From NCBI RefSeq assembly GCF_900142935.1, contig NZ_FSRS01000001.1, positions 1,932,001-1,996,000 on the forward strand: 64,000 nt of DNA, in the 5' to 3' direction. The translations under genes and the position numbers were made by a program. How positions within the stretch are numbered: position 1 is the stretch's first letter; each line of letters begins with the position of its first letter. The notes beneath the pieces were generated by a model that saw only the letters and a program-made list of their open reading frames with translations, was not told the origin of the DNA and ran no database searches. This document shows positions 8,849 to 17,087 of this stretch, in pieces. Origin of the DNA: Rhodovulum sp. ES.010 (GTDB lineage: Bacteria; Pseudomonadota; Alphaproteobacteria; Rhodobacterales; Rhodobacteraceae).

Positions 8849-10012
8849 ATGAAGGACGTGACCGATTTCGAAGGGCTCGAGGTGGGCTATGACATCCCCG
8901 CCCGGCCCGGCATGGACGAGGCCGACATCCAGACGCCCTGCCTGGTGCTTGACCTCGACGCGCTGGAACGCAACGTCAAGAAGATGGGCGACTGGTGCAA
9001 GGAACACGGCATGCGCCACCGGGTGCATGGCAAGATGCACAAGTCGGTGGACGTGGCGCTGTTGCAGGAGAAACTCGGCGGGTCCTGCGGCGTGTGCTGC
9101 CAGAAGGTGAGCGAGGCCGAGGTCTTCGCACGCGGCGGCATCAAGGACGTGCTGGTGTCGAACCAGGTGCGCGACCCGGCCAAGATCGACCGGCTGGCGC
9201 GTATCCCGAAGCTTGGCGCGCGGGCGATCTGCTGCGTGGATGACGTGGCCAACGTGGCCGACCTGTCTGCGGCCGCGCAGAAGCACGGCACCCAGATCGA
9301 GTGCCTGGTCGAGATCGACTGCGGCGCCGGGCGCTGCGGGGTGACCACGACCGAGGCGGTGGTCGAGATCGCCAAGGCGATCGACGCCGCGCCGGGGCTG
9401 AAATTCGCCGGCATCCAGGCCTATCAGGGCGCGATGCAGCACATGGACCTGTACGAGGACCGCAAGGCCAAGATCGACATCGCGGTGGCGATGGTTCGGG
9501 ACGCCGTGGAAGGCCTGAAGGCCGAGGGGCTGGACTGCGACATCGTCGGCGGCGGCGGCACCGGCAGCTACTATTTCGAGGGCAATTCGGGGGTCTATAA
9601 CGAGCTGCAATGCGGCTCCTACGCCTTCATGGACGCCGATTACGGGCGGATCCTCGACAAGGACGGCAACCGGATCGACCGGGGCGAGTGGGAGAACGCG
9701 CTGTTCCTGCTGACCAGCGTGATGAGCCACGTGAAGCCCGACAAGGCGATCTGCGACGCCGGGCTGAAGGCGCAGTCGGTCGATAGCGGGCTGCCCTTCA
9801 TCTATGGCCGGAGCGACGTGGAATACGTCAAGTGCTCGGACGAGCACGGGGTGATTTCCGACCCCGAGGGCAACCTGAAGATCAACGAGAAGCTGAAGCT
9901 GGTTCCCGGCCACTGCGACCCGACCTGCAACGTGCATGACTGGTATGTCGGTGTGCGGGGCGGCAAGGTCGAAACGGTCTGGCCGGTCTCGGCTCGCGGC
10001 AAGGCGTACTAG
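8849..10012 (+). CDS. bhcC: beta-Hydroxyaspartate aldolase
   Basis: A 387-residue fold type III PLP enzyme of the D-threonine aldolase/DSD1 type: an alanine-racemase-like N-terminal barrel with PLP lysine K62 in RVHGKMHKS, and a C-terminal domain with the metal-binding GHCDPTCN segment near residue 355. In the cycle it condenses glycine and glyoxylate to beta-hydroxyaspartate. A strong GGGAGAA site lies 6 bp before the ATG. It is separated from bhcB by 15 bp and from bhcD by 173 bp; the latter gap holds a dispersed intergenic element. Confidence 0.92.
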   Translation: MKDVTDFEGLEVGYDIPARPGMDEADIQTPCLVLDLDALERNVKKMGDWCKEHGMRHRVHGKMHKSVDVALLQEKLGGSCGVCCQKVSEAEVFARGGIKDVLVSNQVRDPAKIDRLARIPKLGARAICCVDDVANVADLSAAAQKHGTQIECLVEIDCGAGRCGVTTTEAVVEIAKAIDAAPGLKFAGIQAYQGAMQHMDLYEDRKAKIDIAVAMVRDAVEGLKAEGLDCDIVGGGGTGSYYFEGNSGVYNELQCGSYAFMDADYGRILDKDGNRIDRGEWENALFLLTSVMSHVKPDKAICDAGLKAQSVDSGLPFIYGRSDVEYVKCSDEHGVISDPEGNLKINEKLKLVPGHCDPTCNVHDWYVGVRGGKVETVWPVSARGKAY

Positions 10013-10130
10013 GCGCTCCCGCCCCCGGCCGGCGCGGGGCCTTGTGGCCCCACTTGTCCGGGGTTGGGCGTGGCGCGGCCCGTGCCGGGCCGCGGGCCTC
10101 CGGCGGGATATTTGAAGCCAGAAGAAGCGA
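10013..10130 (-). repeat. Dispersed intergenic element, copy 1 (reverse orientation)
   Basis: Read on the minus strand this gap between bhcC and bhcD contains CTTCTTCTGGC, then AAATATCCC and a GGAGG stretch (core 10095-10128), followed by two GC-rich hairpins: GCGGCCCG/CGGGCCGC with a GCA loop and a GGGGCC/GGCCCC stem with an ACAA loop. The same core and hairpin plan recurs at 31163, 39021 and 60051. This copy is the only one whose core points against the adjacent genes. It could act as a terminator, RNA stability element or REP-like sequence; no function is shown. Confidence 0.7.
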
Positions 10131-10185
10131 GGGCGCGGGGGCGCTGTCCCGGCGCCCTTTCCATGAGCGAGAAGGAGGGGCAGGG

Positions 10186-11151
10186 ATGATCATCGTTCCC
10201 GAGAAGGAGATCGCCGGGCTGGTTTCGGCCGAGGACAGTTTCTCGGCGGTGGAGGCGGTGTTCGCCGCGATGGCGCGGGGGGATGCGTACAATTTCCCGG
10301 TGATCCGCGAGGCGATCGGGCATGCGGATGCGTTGTACGGGTTCAAGTCGGGCTTTGACCGGGCGGGGCTGGTCCTGGGGCTGAAATCGGGCGGCTACTG
10401 GCCGGGCAATGCCGAGAAGGGGCTGACCAACCACCAGTCGACCGTGGTGCTGTTCGATGCCGATACCGGGCAGGCGCATGCATTGGTGGGCGGAAACCTG
10501 TTGACGGCGCTTCGGACGGCGGCGGCGAGTGCGGTGTCGATCAAGCACCTGGCGCGCGACGACGCGAAGGTGCTGGGCATGGTCGGTGCCGGCCACCAGT
10601 CGGCCTTCCAGATGCGCGCGGCCGCGGCGCAGCGCGATTTCGAGCGGGTGGTGGGCTGGAACTACCACCCCGAGATGCTGCCCCGGCTGGCCGAGACGGC
10701 CGAGGAACTGGGCCTGCCATTCGAGGCGGTGTCGCTGGAGGAGCTGGGCGCGCAGGCCGACGTGATCGTCACCATCACCTCGTCGTTCGAGGCGCAGTTG
10801 AAGGATACCCATGTCCGGCCCGGCACGCACCTGGCCTGCATGGGAACCGACACCAAGGGTAAGCAGGAGGTCGACCCGGCAATCCTCGCCCGCGCCCGGG
10901 TCTTCACCGACGAGGTCGCGCAGTCGATCACCCTTGGCGAGGCGCAGCATGCGGTGGCCGCCGGCCTGATCGGCGAAGGGGACATCACCCAGATCGGCGC
11001 GGTGATCGAGGGCACGGCCGCGGGGCGGCAGTCGGCCGAGGAGATCACGCTGTTCGACGGCACCGGCGTCGGGCTTCAGGACCTGGCGGTCGCGGCCAAG
11101 GCGGTGGATCTCGCGCAGGAAAAGGGCGCGGCGATCGACGTCGCGTTCTGA
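10186..11151 (+). CDS. bhcD: Iminosuccinate reductase (ornithine cyclodeaminase family)
   Basis: This 321-residue protein belongs to the ornithine cyclodeaminase/mu-crystallin family. It has a Rossmann nucleotide-binding motif (GMVGAGHQSAFQ, about residues 129-140) and the family's substrate arm around LYGFKSGF. As the fourth gene of bhcABCD it is expected to reduce iminosuccinate to aspartate with NAD(P)H, regenerating the amino donor for BhcA and closing the cycle. The ATG at 10186 follows GAAGGAGGGGCAGGG; a longer in-frame extension runs through the repeat element and is not credible. The convergent cls-like gene ends 25 bp downstream. Confidence 0.9.
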   Translation: MIIVPEKEIAGLVSAEDSFSAVEAVFAAMARGDAYNFPVIREAIGHADALYGFKSGFDRAGLVLGLKSGGYWPGNAEKGLTNHQSTVVLFDADTGQAHALVGGNLLTALRTAAASAVSIKHLARDDAKVLGMVGAGHQSAFQMRAAAAQRDFERVVGWNYHPEMLPRLAETAEELGLPFEAVSLEELGAQADVIVTITSSFEAQLKDTHVRPGTHLACMGTDTKGKQEVDPAILARARVFTDEVAQSITLGEAQHAVAAGLIGEGDITQIGAVIEGTAAGRQSAEEITLFDGTGVGLQDLAVAAKAVDLAQEKGAAIDVAF

Positions 11152-11176
11152 CGACCGGGATCGCGCCGCGAAACCG

Positions 11177-12598
11177 CTACAGGATCGGCGCCAGGAGCCG
11201 GGCCACCCGCGCGCCGTTGCGGCGCACGAGGCTCGGCGCCTCGGCCAGGCGCGTAAGGTAGCGGTAGCTGCGGTCGAAATCGGCCTCTATAAGCGCGGCG
11301 ACCGAACGCGCGAACGCCGCATTGAAGACCAGCGCCGTCGCCTCGAAATTGAGCCGGCAGGACCGATTGTCTAGGTTCACCGTGCCGACCGAGGCGAAGC
11401 TCTCGTCCACGACCAGCGCCTTTTGGTGCAGGAACCCGTCGGTGTAGCGGAAGACCTTCACCCCCGCGTCCAGCATCTCGTCGAAATAGGCGAAGGCCGC
11501 GAGCCAGACCCAGAGGTGGTCGCGCTGGTCCGCCATGACGATGCGCACGTCCACGCCGCGGAGCGACGCCAGCGCAAGCGCGGTAAGGATATCCGTGTCG
11601 GGCACGAAATAGGGTGAAGAAATCCATATCCGCTCCTGCGCAGCGTGGATCGCGTTGCAGAAGTAGAGGCTGCCGGTTTCGAGCACATCCGCCGGCCCGG
11701 GCGCCACGACCAGTATGTCGAGGTTCGGCTCGGCCGGGGCCGGTTGCCAGAACAGGTCCAGCCGCTCGCCGGTGGCCCAGAACCAGTCCTCGGCGAAGAG
11801 CAGCTGAAGCTGGGCGACGGCGGGCCCGGCGATGCGCAGATGAGTGTCGCGCCAGCGCCCGATCTCCGGGTCGCGGCCCATGTATTCCTCGCCCACGTTG
11901 TGCCCGCCCAGGAACGCGGTGCCGCCGTCCACGATCACGATCTTACGGTGATTGCGGAAATTGACCTGGAAGCGGCTGTGGGGCTGCCGGATCGAGTGGA
12001 AGTTTTCCGCGATCACGCCCGCCTCGTGCAGGTCGGAGAGGTAGGAGGCGGGCAGCTTGTGACTGCCGATCGCGTCATAGAGCAGCCGGACCATGCACCC
12101 AGCCCGGGCCCGTTCGATGAGCCGGCGCTGCAACTCGCGGCCCGTCTCGTCGTCGCGAATGATGTAGAACTGCACCAGCACGTAGCGTTCGGCCCGCGTG
12201 ATCGCCTCGAAGATCGCCTCGAAGGTGTCGGGACCATCCACGAACAGACGCGCGGCGTTGCCCGACACGGCGGACATGCCGGTCATCCGCTCGAATCCCG
12301 CGAGAGCGCGGCACAGGTGCGGCGCCAGCCCGTCGGCATCGACCCGATGGGCGGGATCGAAATCCGGCAGCGATTCGATCGACGCGCGCGACGAGCGGCG
12401 CGCGGTGACGTAGCCGGGCAGCCGCGAATGGCCGAGAAACAGGAAGATCGGCAGCGCGATGTAGGGGGCGGCGATCAGGAATACCACCCAGCCCACTGCC
12501 CCTTGGGGCGTGCGCGCGTTGCAAACCGCCCTGTAGGCCGCCCACAGCGCGAAGCCCTGCAATACCAGAAGCGTGGCGGGAAGAACGATCTGCAGCAT
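11177..12598 (-). CDS. Cardiolipin synthase-like phospholipase D protein
   Basis: The 473-residue product has two N-terminal membrane segments and two PLD catalytic motifs, HRKIVIVDGGTAFLGGHN and HQKALVVDESFASVGTVN, each with the H-x-K-x4-D core. This layout (membrane anchor plus two HKD motifs) is that of bacterial cardiolipin synthase, which joins two phosphatidylglycerols at the inner membrane. The start at 12598 is chosen for an upstream GGGAGGAGC site and because it gives the usual N-terminal helix pair. It lies 43 bp downstream of an endonuclease/exonuclease/phosphatase gene on the same strand, an often-seen pair. Transphosphatidylation is inferred from the family. Confidence 0.87.
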   Translation of the reverse strand: MLQIVLPATLLVLQGFALWAAYRAVCNARTPQGAVGWVVFLIAAPYIALPIFLFLGHSRLPGYVTARRSSRASIESLPDFDPAHRVDADGLAPHLCRALAGFERMTGMSAVSGNAARLFVDGPDTFEAIFEAITRAERYVLVQFYIIRDDETGRELQRRLIERARAGCMVRLLYDAIGSHKLPASYLSDLHEAGVIAENFHSIRQPHSRFQVNFRNHRKIVIVDGGTAFLGGHNVGEEYMGRDPEIGRWRDTHLRIAGPAVAQLQLLFAEDWFWATGERLDLFWQPAPAEPNLDILVVAPGPADVLETGSLYFCNAIHAAQERIWISSPYFVPDTDILTALALASLRGVDVRIVMADQRDHLWVWLAAFAYFDEMLDAGVKVFRYTDGFLHQKALVVDESFASVGTVNLDNRSCRLNFEATALVFNAAFARSVAALIEADFDRSYRYLTRLAEAPSLVRRNGARVARLLAPIL

Positions 12599-12641
12599 GC
12601 GGCGATGCTCCTCCCTGCTCCGCGGAAACGCAAGCGCTGCG

Positions 12642-13424
12642 TCAGGCCGCAGCGAACTCCAGTTCACCCCATATCGGCAGGTGATCGGAACTGACCCGCG
12701 CCTTCGCGCTTTCGTGGACGCCCGCCCCTGCCAGCGCCAGCCCCTTGCCATGGACGATGCGGTCGAGCCCGGCGCTGGGGCGGCTCGCGTGAAACGTCTT
12801 GCCCGGCGCGACGACGCGGAACCGGTTCGCAAGCGGTTCGAACCCGCGGGTCTCGGACCATTCGTTGAAATCGCCGAGAATCACGGCGCGGGCGCTTTCG
12901 TCCGCGCAGAACCGGGTGCCTATGGCATCGAGCTGGCGCAGGCGCCAGGGCCGCAGAAGGGCAAGATGCACACCCACTAGGTTCATCGTCTCCACCCCGT
13001 TATCCACGCGGACCAGCACCGCGCCACGCGGTTCGAGGCCCGGCAGCGTCAGGCGCTCAGCGCCACGGATGCGCAAGCCGCGGCGGACGAGGACGGCATT
13101 GCCGTGCCAGCCGAGGCTCACGTCGTTCGGCGCCAGATCGGCGACGGTGAAATCGGTGGCGGATTCGATCAGCGCACGCGGCAGGGCCGAGGGGCGCGGT
13201 CCGAAGCGCTTGTCGGCCTCCTGCAGCACCACGACATCGGCGTTCAGTTCATTGATCACGTCGAGGGTGCGCCCGGCATCGCGCCGCCAGTCGAGGCCGA
13301 CCGCCTTGCGGATGTTGTAGCTCGCGATCCGAAAATGTCGGATCGGCGCGCTGCCCGGCGCTGCCGGGCGGGCGGAAACGGGACGGGCTGGTCCGTTCGA
13401 GGGGGGCTGAGGGGGCGCACGCAT
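12642..13424 (-). CDS. Endonuclease/exonuclease/phosphatase family protein
   Basis: A protein of about 260 residues with the EEP fold: FRIASYNIRKA near the start, the metal-binding VVLQEAD, VHLALL, the catalytic LGDFNEW and the terminal SSDHLPIW. Family members cleave phosphodiesters of nucleic acids or phospholipids (sphingomyelinase-like). The start at 13424 is the nearest ATG giving a short proline-rich leader; the site before it is weak and the true start is uncertain. Location just before a phospholipase D-type gene makes a lipid-related role more likely than DNA repair, but this is inference. Confidence 0.8.
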   Translation of the reverse strand: MRAPPQPPSNGPARPVSARPAAPGSAPIRHFRIASYNIRKAVGLDWRRDAGRTLDVINELNADVVVLQEADKRFGPRPSALPRALIESATDFTVADLAPNDVSLGWHGNAVLVRRGLRIRGAERLTLPGLEPRGAVLVRVDNGVETMNLVGVHLALLRPWRLRQLDAIGTRFCADESARAVILGDFNEWSETRGFEPLANRFRVVAPGKTFHASRPSAGLDRIVHGKGLALAGAGVHESAKARVSSDHLPIWGELEFAAA

Positions 13425-13754
13425 CTGCCGTTCAAGGTAGGAATGCCCGGGCGATCGCACAACCATGCCGCGTCGCAAGGTGCCGGACCGGGCGAAAAAT
13501 GGGGCGTATTTTCCTAGAAATCGCCCCGGTTGCCGCATCGGGCGTTGCCGATCGCGCACCCTTCACGGGCTTGTCGCGCCTTTGGCCGCGAAAGTCGACG
13601 CAAAGTCCCCGCCCGCGCCCGATTTCGGCCGCAATCGCCGCGCCGGCGGCCATGTTTTCGTCCAGCTTGTCAGGAAGAGTCTCTTTCGGATCGACGAGGG
13701 GTGGTCCGTCCGGCGCCCGGCGGATGCCCCGACACGCGCAACCGGATCACGATC
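13425..13754. promoter_or_regulatory. Divergent intergenic region with a long inverted repeat
   Basis: This 330-bp gap between the EEP gene and the kinase cluster has no convincing gene. Its main feature is an inverted repeat at 13501-13527: GGGGCG (13501-13506) and ATTT (13508-13511) pair with AAAT (13518-13521) and CGCCCC (13522-13527), leaving one bulged T and a six-base loop. It sits about 75 bp before the EEP start and 230 bp before the kinase start, so it could regulate either. No clear sigma-70 promoter was found. Confidence 0.45.
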
Positions 13755-15080
13755 ATGAACGCAGCAGGCGAGATGAACACGCATAGTCCGCCCGAAGACC
13801 CGGTGGAGGAGCTTCAGCCCGGCACGACGCTGCTGCACGGGCAATACACGATCGAGCGGTTCCTGAACTCGGGCGGGTTCGGGCTGACCTATCTCGCCCG
13901 CGACAGTCTCGACCGGGTCGTGGTGATCAAGGAGTGTTTCCCCGAATCGCTCTGCATGCGCAGCGGGCAGGACGTGCGCGCCCGTTCACGCAGCTACAGC
14001 CAGGAATACCACTCCATTGTCCAGCTCTTCATCGACGAGGCGCACCGGCTGGCCCGGCTCGACCACCCCGGCATCGTCGGCGTGCACCAGGTGTTCTCCG
14101 ACAACACGACCGCCTACATGGCGCTCGACTACATCAGGGGAAAGAACCTCCTCCAGATCATAGAGGACCCGAGCGAGACCCCGTCGCCCGCGGCGATCCG
14201 CGACATGCTGGTCAAGGTACTGGACGCGGTCGCCTTCATCCACGACCAGAGCCTGCTGCACCGGGACATCTCGCCCGACAACATCCTGATCGACCGCTCG
14301 GGCAACCCGGTGCTGATCGACTTCGGCGCGGCCCGCGAACGGGCAACGCGCAACAGCCGGGTGCTCTCGCGGCTGCAGGTCGTCAAGGACGGCTACTCGC
14401 CCCAGGAATTCTACATCGCCGGCATCCGCCAGGGCCCGCCCAGCGACCTCTACGCGCTGGCGGCGACCTTCTATCACCTGATCACCGGGGCGGCGCCGCC
14501 CGACAGCCAGCAACGCATGGCCGCTCTCGCCGCCGACGAACCCGACCCGTACGAGTCGCTCCGGGGGCGCGTGGGCGGCTACGCGCCCGCCTTCCTGGGC
14601 GCGATCGACAAGGCGCTGAACGTGGTTCCCAAGGAACGGCCGCAAAGCGCCCATGACTGGCTGGCGATGATCGACACCGCCCCCCGCCCGCGCGCGGAGG
14701 GCCAGCTGGAGGACGGCCAGCTGGTGCCGATGGATGACGACATGCGGCTGTCGATCTCGCGGCTCGTCGAGGAAACCAACCGCGCGGTCCTCGAAGCGCA
14801 GAAGCGGTCCGAGGCGGAATCGGGCACCCGGAAGATCGAGGCCCCGAAGCTTCCCGAACGCAAGCCCGCCTTCGCCTGGCGGTCGCTCTACGACGATGAC
14901 GATGACCCGGCTGTCGAGGAGACGGAGACGCCGCCAGAGGCCCGCCCGGCCCCCATGCCCGAGCACGGTGACGCGGGTCCCGTGTCGCCCCGGCGGCCGC
15001 TGCTGCCGCGGCGCACCGTCCGCCCCAAGCGGGCGGGCCTGTTCTCGGGGCTATCGAGGCGCTTTCCCACCCGGCCGTAG
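13755..15080 (+). CDS. Hanks-type serine/threonine protein kinase
   Basis: A 441-residue soluble kinase. Visible motifs: glycine loop NSGGFGLTYLA (38-47), ATP lysine K59 in VVIKE, catalytic HRDISPDN (169-176), DFGAAR (189-194) and a YSPQEFY in place of the usual APE segment. The kinase domain spans about 30-310; the rest is a charged, proline-rich tail ending in basic residues with no membrane segment, so unlike many bacterial kinases it appears cytoplasmic. An ATG at 13773 is an alternative start. It opens a cluster with an FHA protein, a PP2C phosphatase and three GTPases, suggesting a phospho-switch controlling the GTPases. Confidence 0.9.
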   Translation: MNAAGEMNTHSPPEDPVEELQPGTTLLHGQYTIERFLNSGGFGLTYLARDSLDRVVVIKECFPESLCMRSGQDVRARSRSYSQEYHSIVQLFIDEAHRLARLDHPGIVGVHQVFSDNTTAYMALDYIRGKNLLQIIEDPSETPSPAAIRDMLVKVLDAVAFIHDQSLLHRDISPDNILIDRSGNPVLIDFGAARERATRNSRVLSRLQVVKDGYSPQEFYIAGIRQGPPSDLYALAATFYHLITGAAPPDSQQRMAALAADEPDPYESLRGRVGGYAPAFLGAIDKALNVVPKERPQSAHDWLAMIDTAPRPRAEGQLEDGQLVPMDDDMRLSISRLVEETNRAVLEAQKRSEAESGTRKIEAPKLPERKPAFAWRSLYDDDDDPAVEETETPPEARPAPMPEHGDAGPVSPRRPLLPRRTVRPKRAGLFSGLSRRFPTRP

Positions 15081-15127
15081 CCGGCCCGTTCCCCCGTTCG
15101 ACTGGTTCAAGCACGGAAGGCAGAAGG

Positions 15128-16165
15128 ATGAGATTTCTGAAACGCAAGGACGGCGCGCCCGAGGCGGAGAGCGATTTCGACGACTATGTGCCCCCCTTCC
15201 CACCTCCGGCCCCCGCGCCCGCGCGCACCCACCCGCGCGAAGACAGTCTGAGGGACGCACCTGGCCTGCACGATCTCCCGCGCCAACCCGGTGCGGACAC
15301 GCGCGCCGACACACGCCCGGAAGAGGCCGCGCCCACCGTCGAGCGGGATCCCGCCGGGATCGGAGAGGATGACGACATGATCTGGGACTACGGGGATGAC
15401 GCCGCCGACGCGGCCGACCGAACCGCGCCGCCAGGCGACACCCCGATCTTTCCAAGCGCGCCCGCGACGCCGGCCCAGCGGCGCAGACCCACGGCGGCCG
15501 AGACGGAAGAGCGTCGGATGGCCATGTTTCAAAGCACGCCGCCACCGCCCGCCGACACCGCCCAGGAGACCCCGCCGCGCCGGAGCGGTGCCGCGCGGCC
15601 GGACGAGGACCGCTTCGAACTGACGCCGCCCCCGGCGGCCGAGACCGAGATCGCCGTGCCGCCGCCCTCGGCCGGGCGGGCCGGGGCTCAGGGCGGTCGC
15701 GCCAAGACCCGCCTGCTGGGCTTCGGCCAGCCGGCCGAGGGGGCGGGCGATCCGTTCGCCGACCCGGCCGGCGGCCGGAACGCGGCCAGCGCCGCCCAGC
15801 GCTTTCCCGTCGGCTGGCTCGTCGTCATCGAGGGCCCCGGCCGGGGCGCGCATTTCACGCTCTATACCGGGGTTTCGCAGATCGGCCGGGGCGAGGACCA
15901 GGCGATTCGCCTCGATTTCGGCGACACCAGCATCTCGCGCTCGGGCCATGCGCTTGTCGCATTCGACGATGAGCAGACCAAGTTCTTCCTGGGCTCCGGG
16001 GGCAAAGTGAACATCGTCCGGCTGAACGGCCAGCCGCTTCTCAGCACCGAGGAGCTGACCCATGACGACACCATCCGCATCGGCGAGACCAAGCTGCGCT
16101 TCGTCGCCTTCTGCGGGCCCGACTTCTCGTGGTCGGCGGGGACGCCCGATGATGACGGGCGCTGA
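15128..16165 (+). CDS. FHA-domain protein with long disordered N-terminus
   Basis: A 345-residue protein. Residues 1 to about 225 are rich in proline, alanine and acidic residues and look disordered, with many Thr-Pro sites that could be kinase targets. Residues about 230-335 form a forkhead-associated domain: IGRGEDQ carries the GR motif, SISRSGH the S-x-R-x-x-H-type phosphothreonine pocket, and NGQPL the later N-G. FHA domains bind phosphothreonine, so this protein is the natural adaptor or substrate of the kinase 48 bp upstream. Its end overlaps the phosphatase start by 17 bp. Confidence 0.88.
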   Translation: MRFLKRKDGAPEAESDFDDYVPPFPPPAPAPARTHPREDSLRDAPGLHDLPRQPGADTRADTRPEEAAPTVERDPAGIGEDDDMIWDYGDDAADAADRTAPPGDTPIFPSAPATPAQRRRPTAAETEERRMAMFQSTPPPPADTAQETPPRRSGAARPDEDRFELTPPPAAETEIAVPPPSAGRAGAQGGRAKTRLLGFGQPAEGAGDPFADPAGGRNAASAAQRFPVGWLVVIEGPGRGAHFTLYTGVSQIGRGEDQAIRLDFGDTSISRSGHALVAFDDEQTKFFLGSGGKVNIVRLNGQPLLSTEELTHDDTIRIGETKLRFVAFCGPDFSWSAGTPDDDGR

Positions 16166-17087
16166 ACTGCGCCTCGACGTGGCGACCGGCATCGGCCAGG
16201 GCCGCCGCGAGCACCAGGAGGACGCGATCGTCGCGGATTTCCCGATCGGCGGCGACATCGGGATCGCCGTGCTGGCCGACGGGATGGGCGGCCATGCCGC
16301 CGGCGACGTCGCCAGCCGCATCGCGGTGACCGAGGTCTTCGGGGCGCTGAAGCTGCACGCCGCCGATGCCGATGACTTCCTGCGCGAGGCGCCCGATCAC
16401 CTGCAGACGGCAGCCGAACGGGCCAATGCCAGCTTGGCGGAGCACATGCGCCGGAACGCCGAAACGGGCGGCATGGGGACCACGCTTGTCGCGCTGGCCG
16501 TCGCGCGCGCGCGGCTGTTCTGGCTCTCGATCGGCGACTCGCCGCTGTTCCTGTTCCGCGACGGCGATTTGCGTCGCATAAACCAGGACCATTCGCTTGC
16601 GCCGCAGATCGACGGCATGGCGCGCATGGGGCTTCTCAGCGACGCGGAAGCGCGCGAGCATCCCGACCGCAACTGCCTGACCTCGGCGATCACCGGAGCC
16701 GATATCAGCCGCATCGACTGTCCGGCCGATCCCGTCCGGCTCGAACCGGGCGATATCGTGCTGGCCGCCAGCGACGGGCTGACCTTCATCGACCGCGACA
16801 GGATCGGCGCCCTGCTTGCCCAGCACCGGCGCCGCTCCAGCGCGGAGATCGCCGGGGCGCTGTTCTCCGAGATCGAGGCGCTTGCCGATCCCGACCAGGA
16901 CAATGTCTGTTTCACGGTCATCCGGGTCACCCGGCGCGGCTTTCTGCCCGCCGGCCTGTCCCGGCGGCCGGCCCACCGCGGCACCCGGCCGGAGGCGCCC
17001 CCTGCGCGTGCCGCGCGGCGCGGACGGCGCTGGCCCCTGCCCTTGGCCGCACGGCTCCTGCCCAGCTTTCGGAGGCGCACGCCATGA
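16149..17087 (+). CDS. PP2C-family serine/threonine phosphatase
   Basis: A 312-residue PPM/PP2C phosphatase. It shows the metal-binding aspartates of the family in order: HQEDA, LADGMGGHAAG, GDSPLFLF, SDGLTF and the final DQDNVCF. It would reverse phosphorylation by the adjacent kinase. The start is one of two adjacent ATGs at 16149/16152, inside the end of the FHA gene; the longer upstream frame has no support. The catalytic domain ends near residue 260 and a basic, arginine-rich tail follows (about 50 residues) that may bind membrane or nucleic acid. The stop overlaps the next start (ATGA). Confidence 0.9.
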   Translation: MMTGAELRLDVATGIGQGRREHQEDAIVADFPIGGDIGIAVLADGMGGHAAGDVASRIAVTEVFGALKLHAADADDFLREAPDHLQTAAERANASLAEHMRRNAETGGMGTTLVALAVARARLFWLSIGDSPLFLFRDGDLRRINQDHSLAPQIDGMARMGLLSDAEAREHPDRNCLTSAITGADISRIDCPADPVRLEPGDIVLAASDGLTFIDRDRIGALLAQHRRRSSAEIAGALFSEIEALADPDQDNVCFTVIRVTRRGFLPAGLSRRPAHRGTRPEAPPARAARRGRRWPLPLAARLLPSFRRRTP

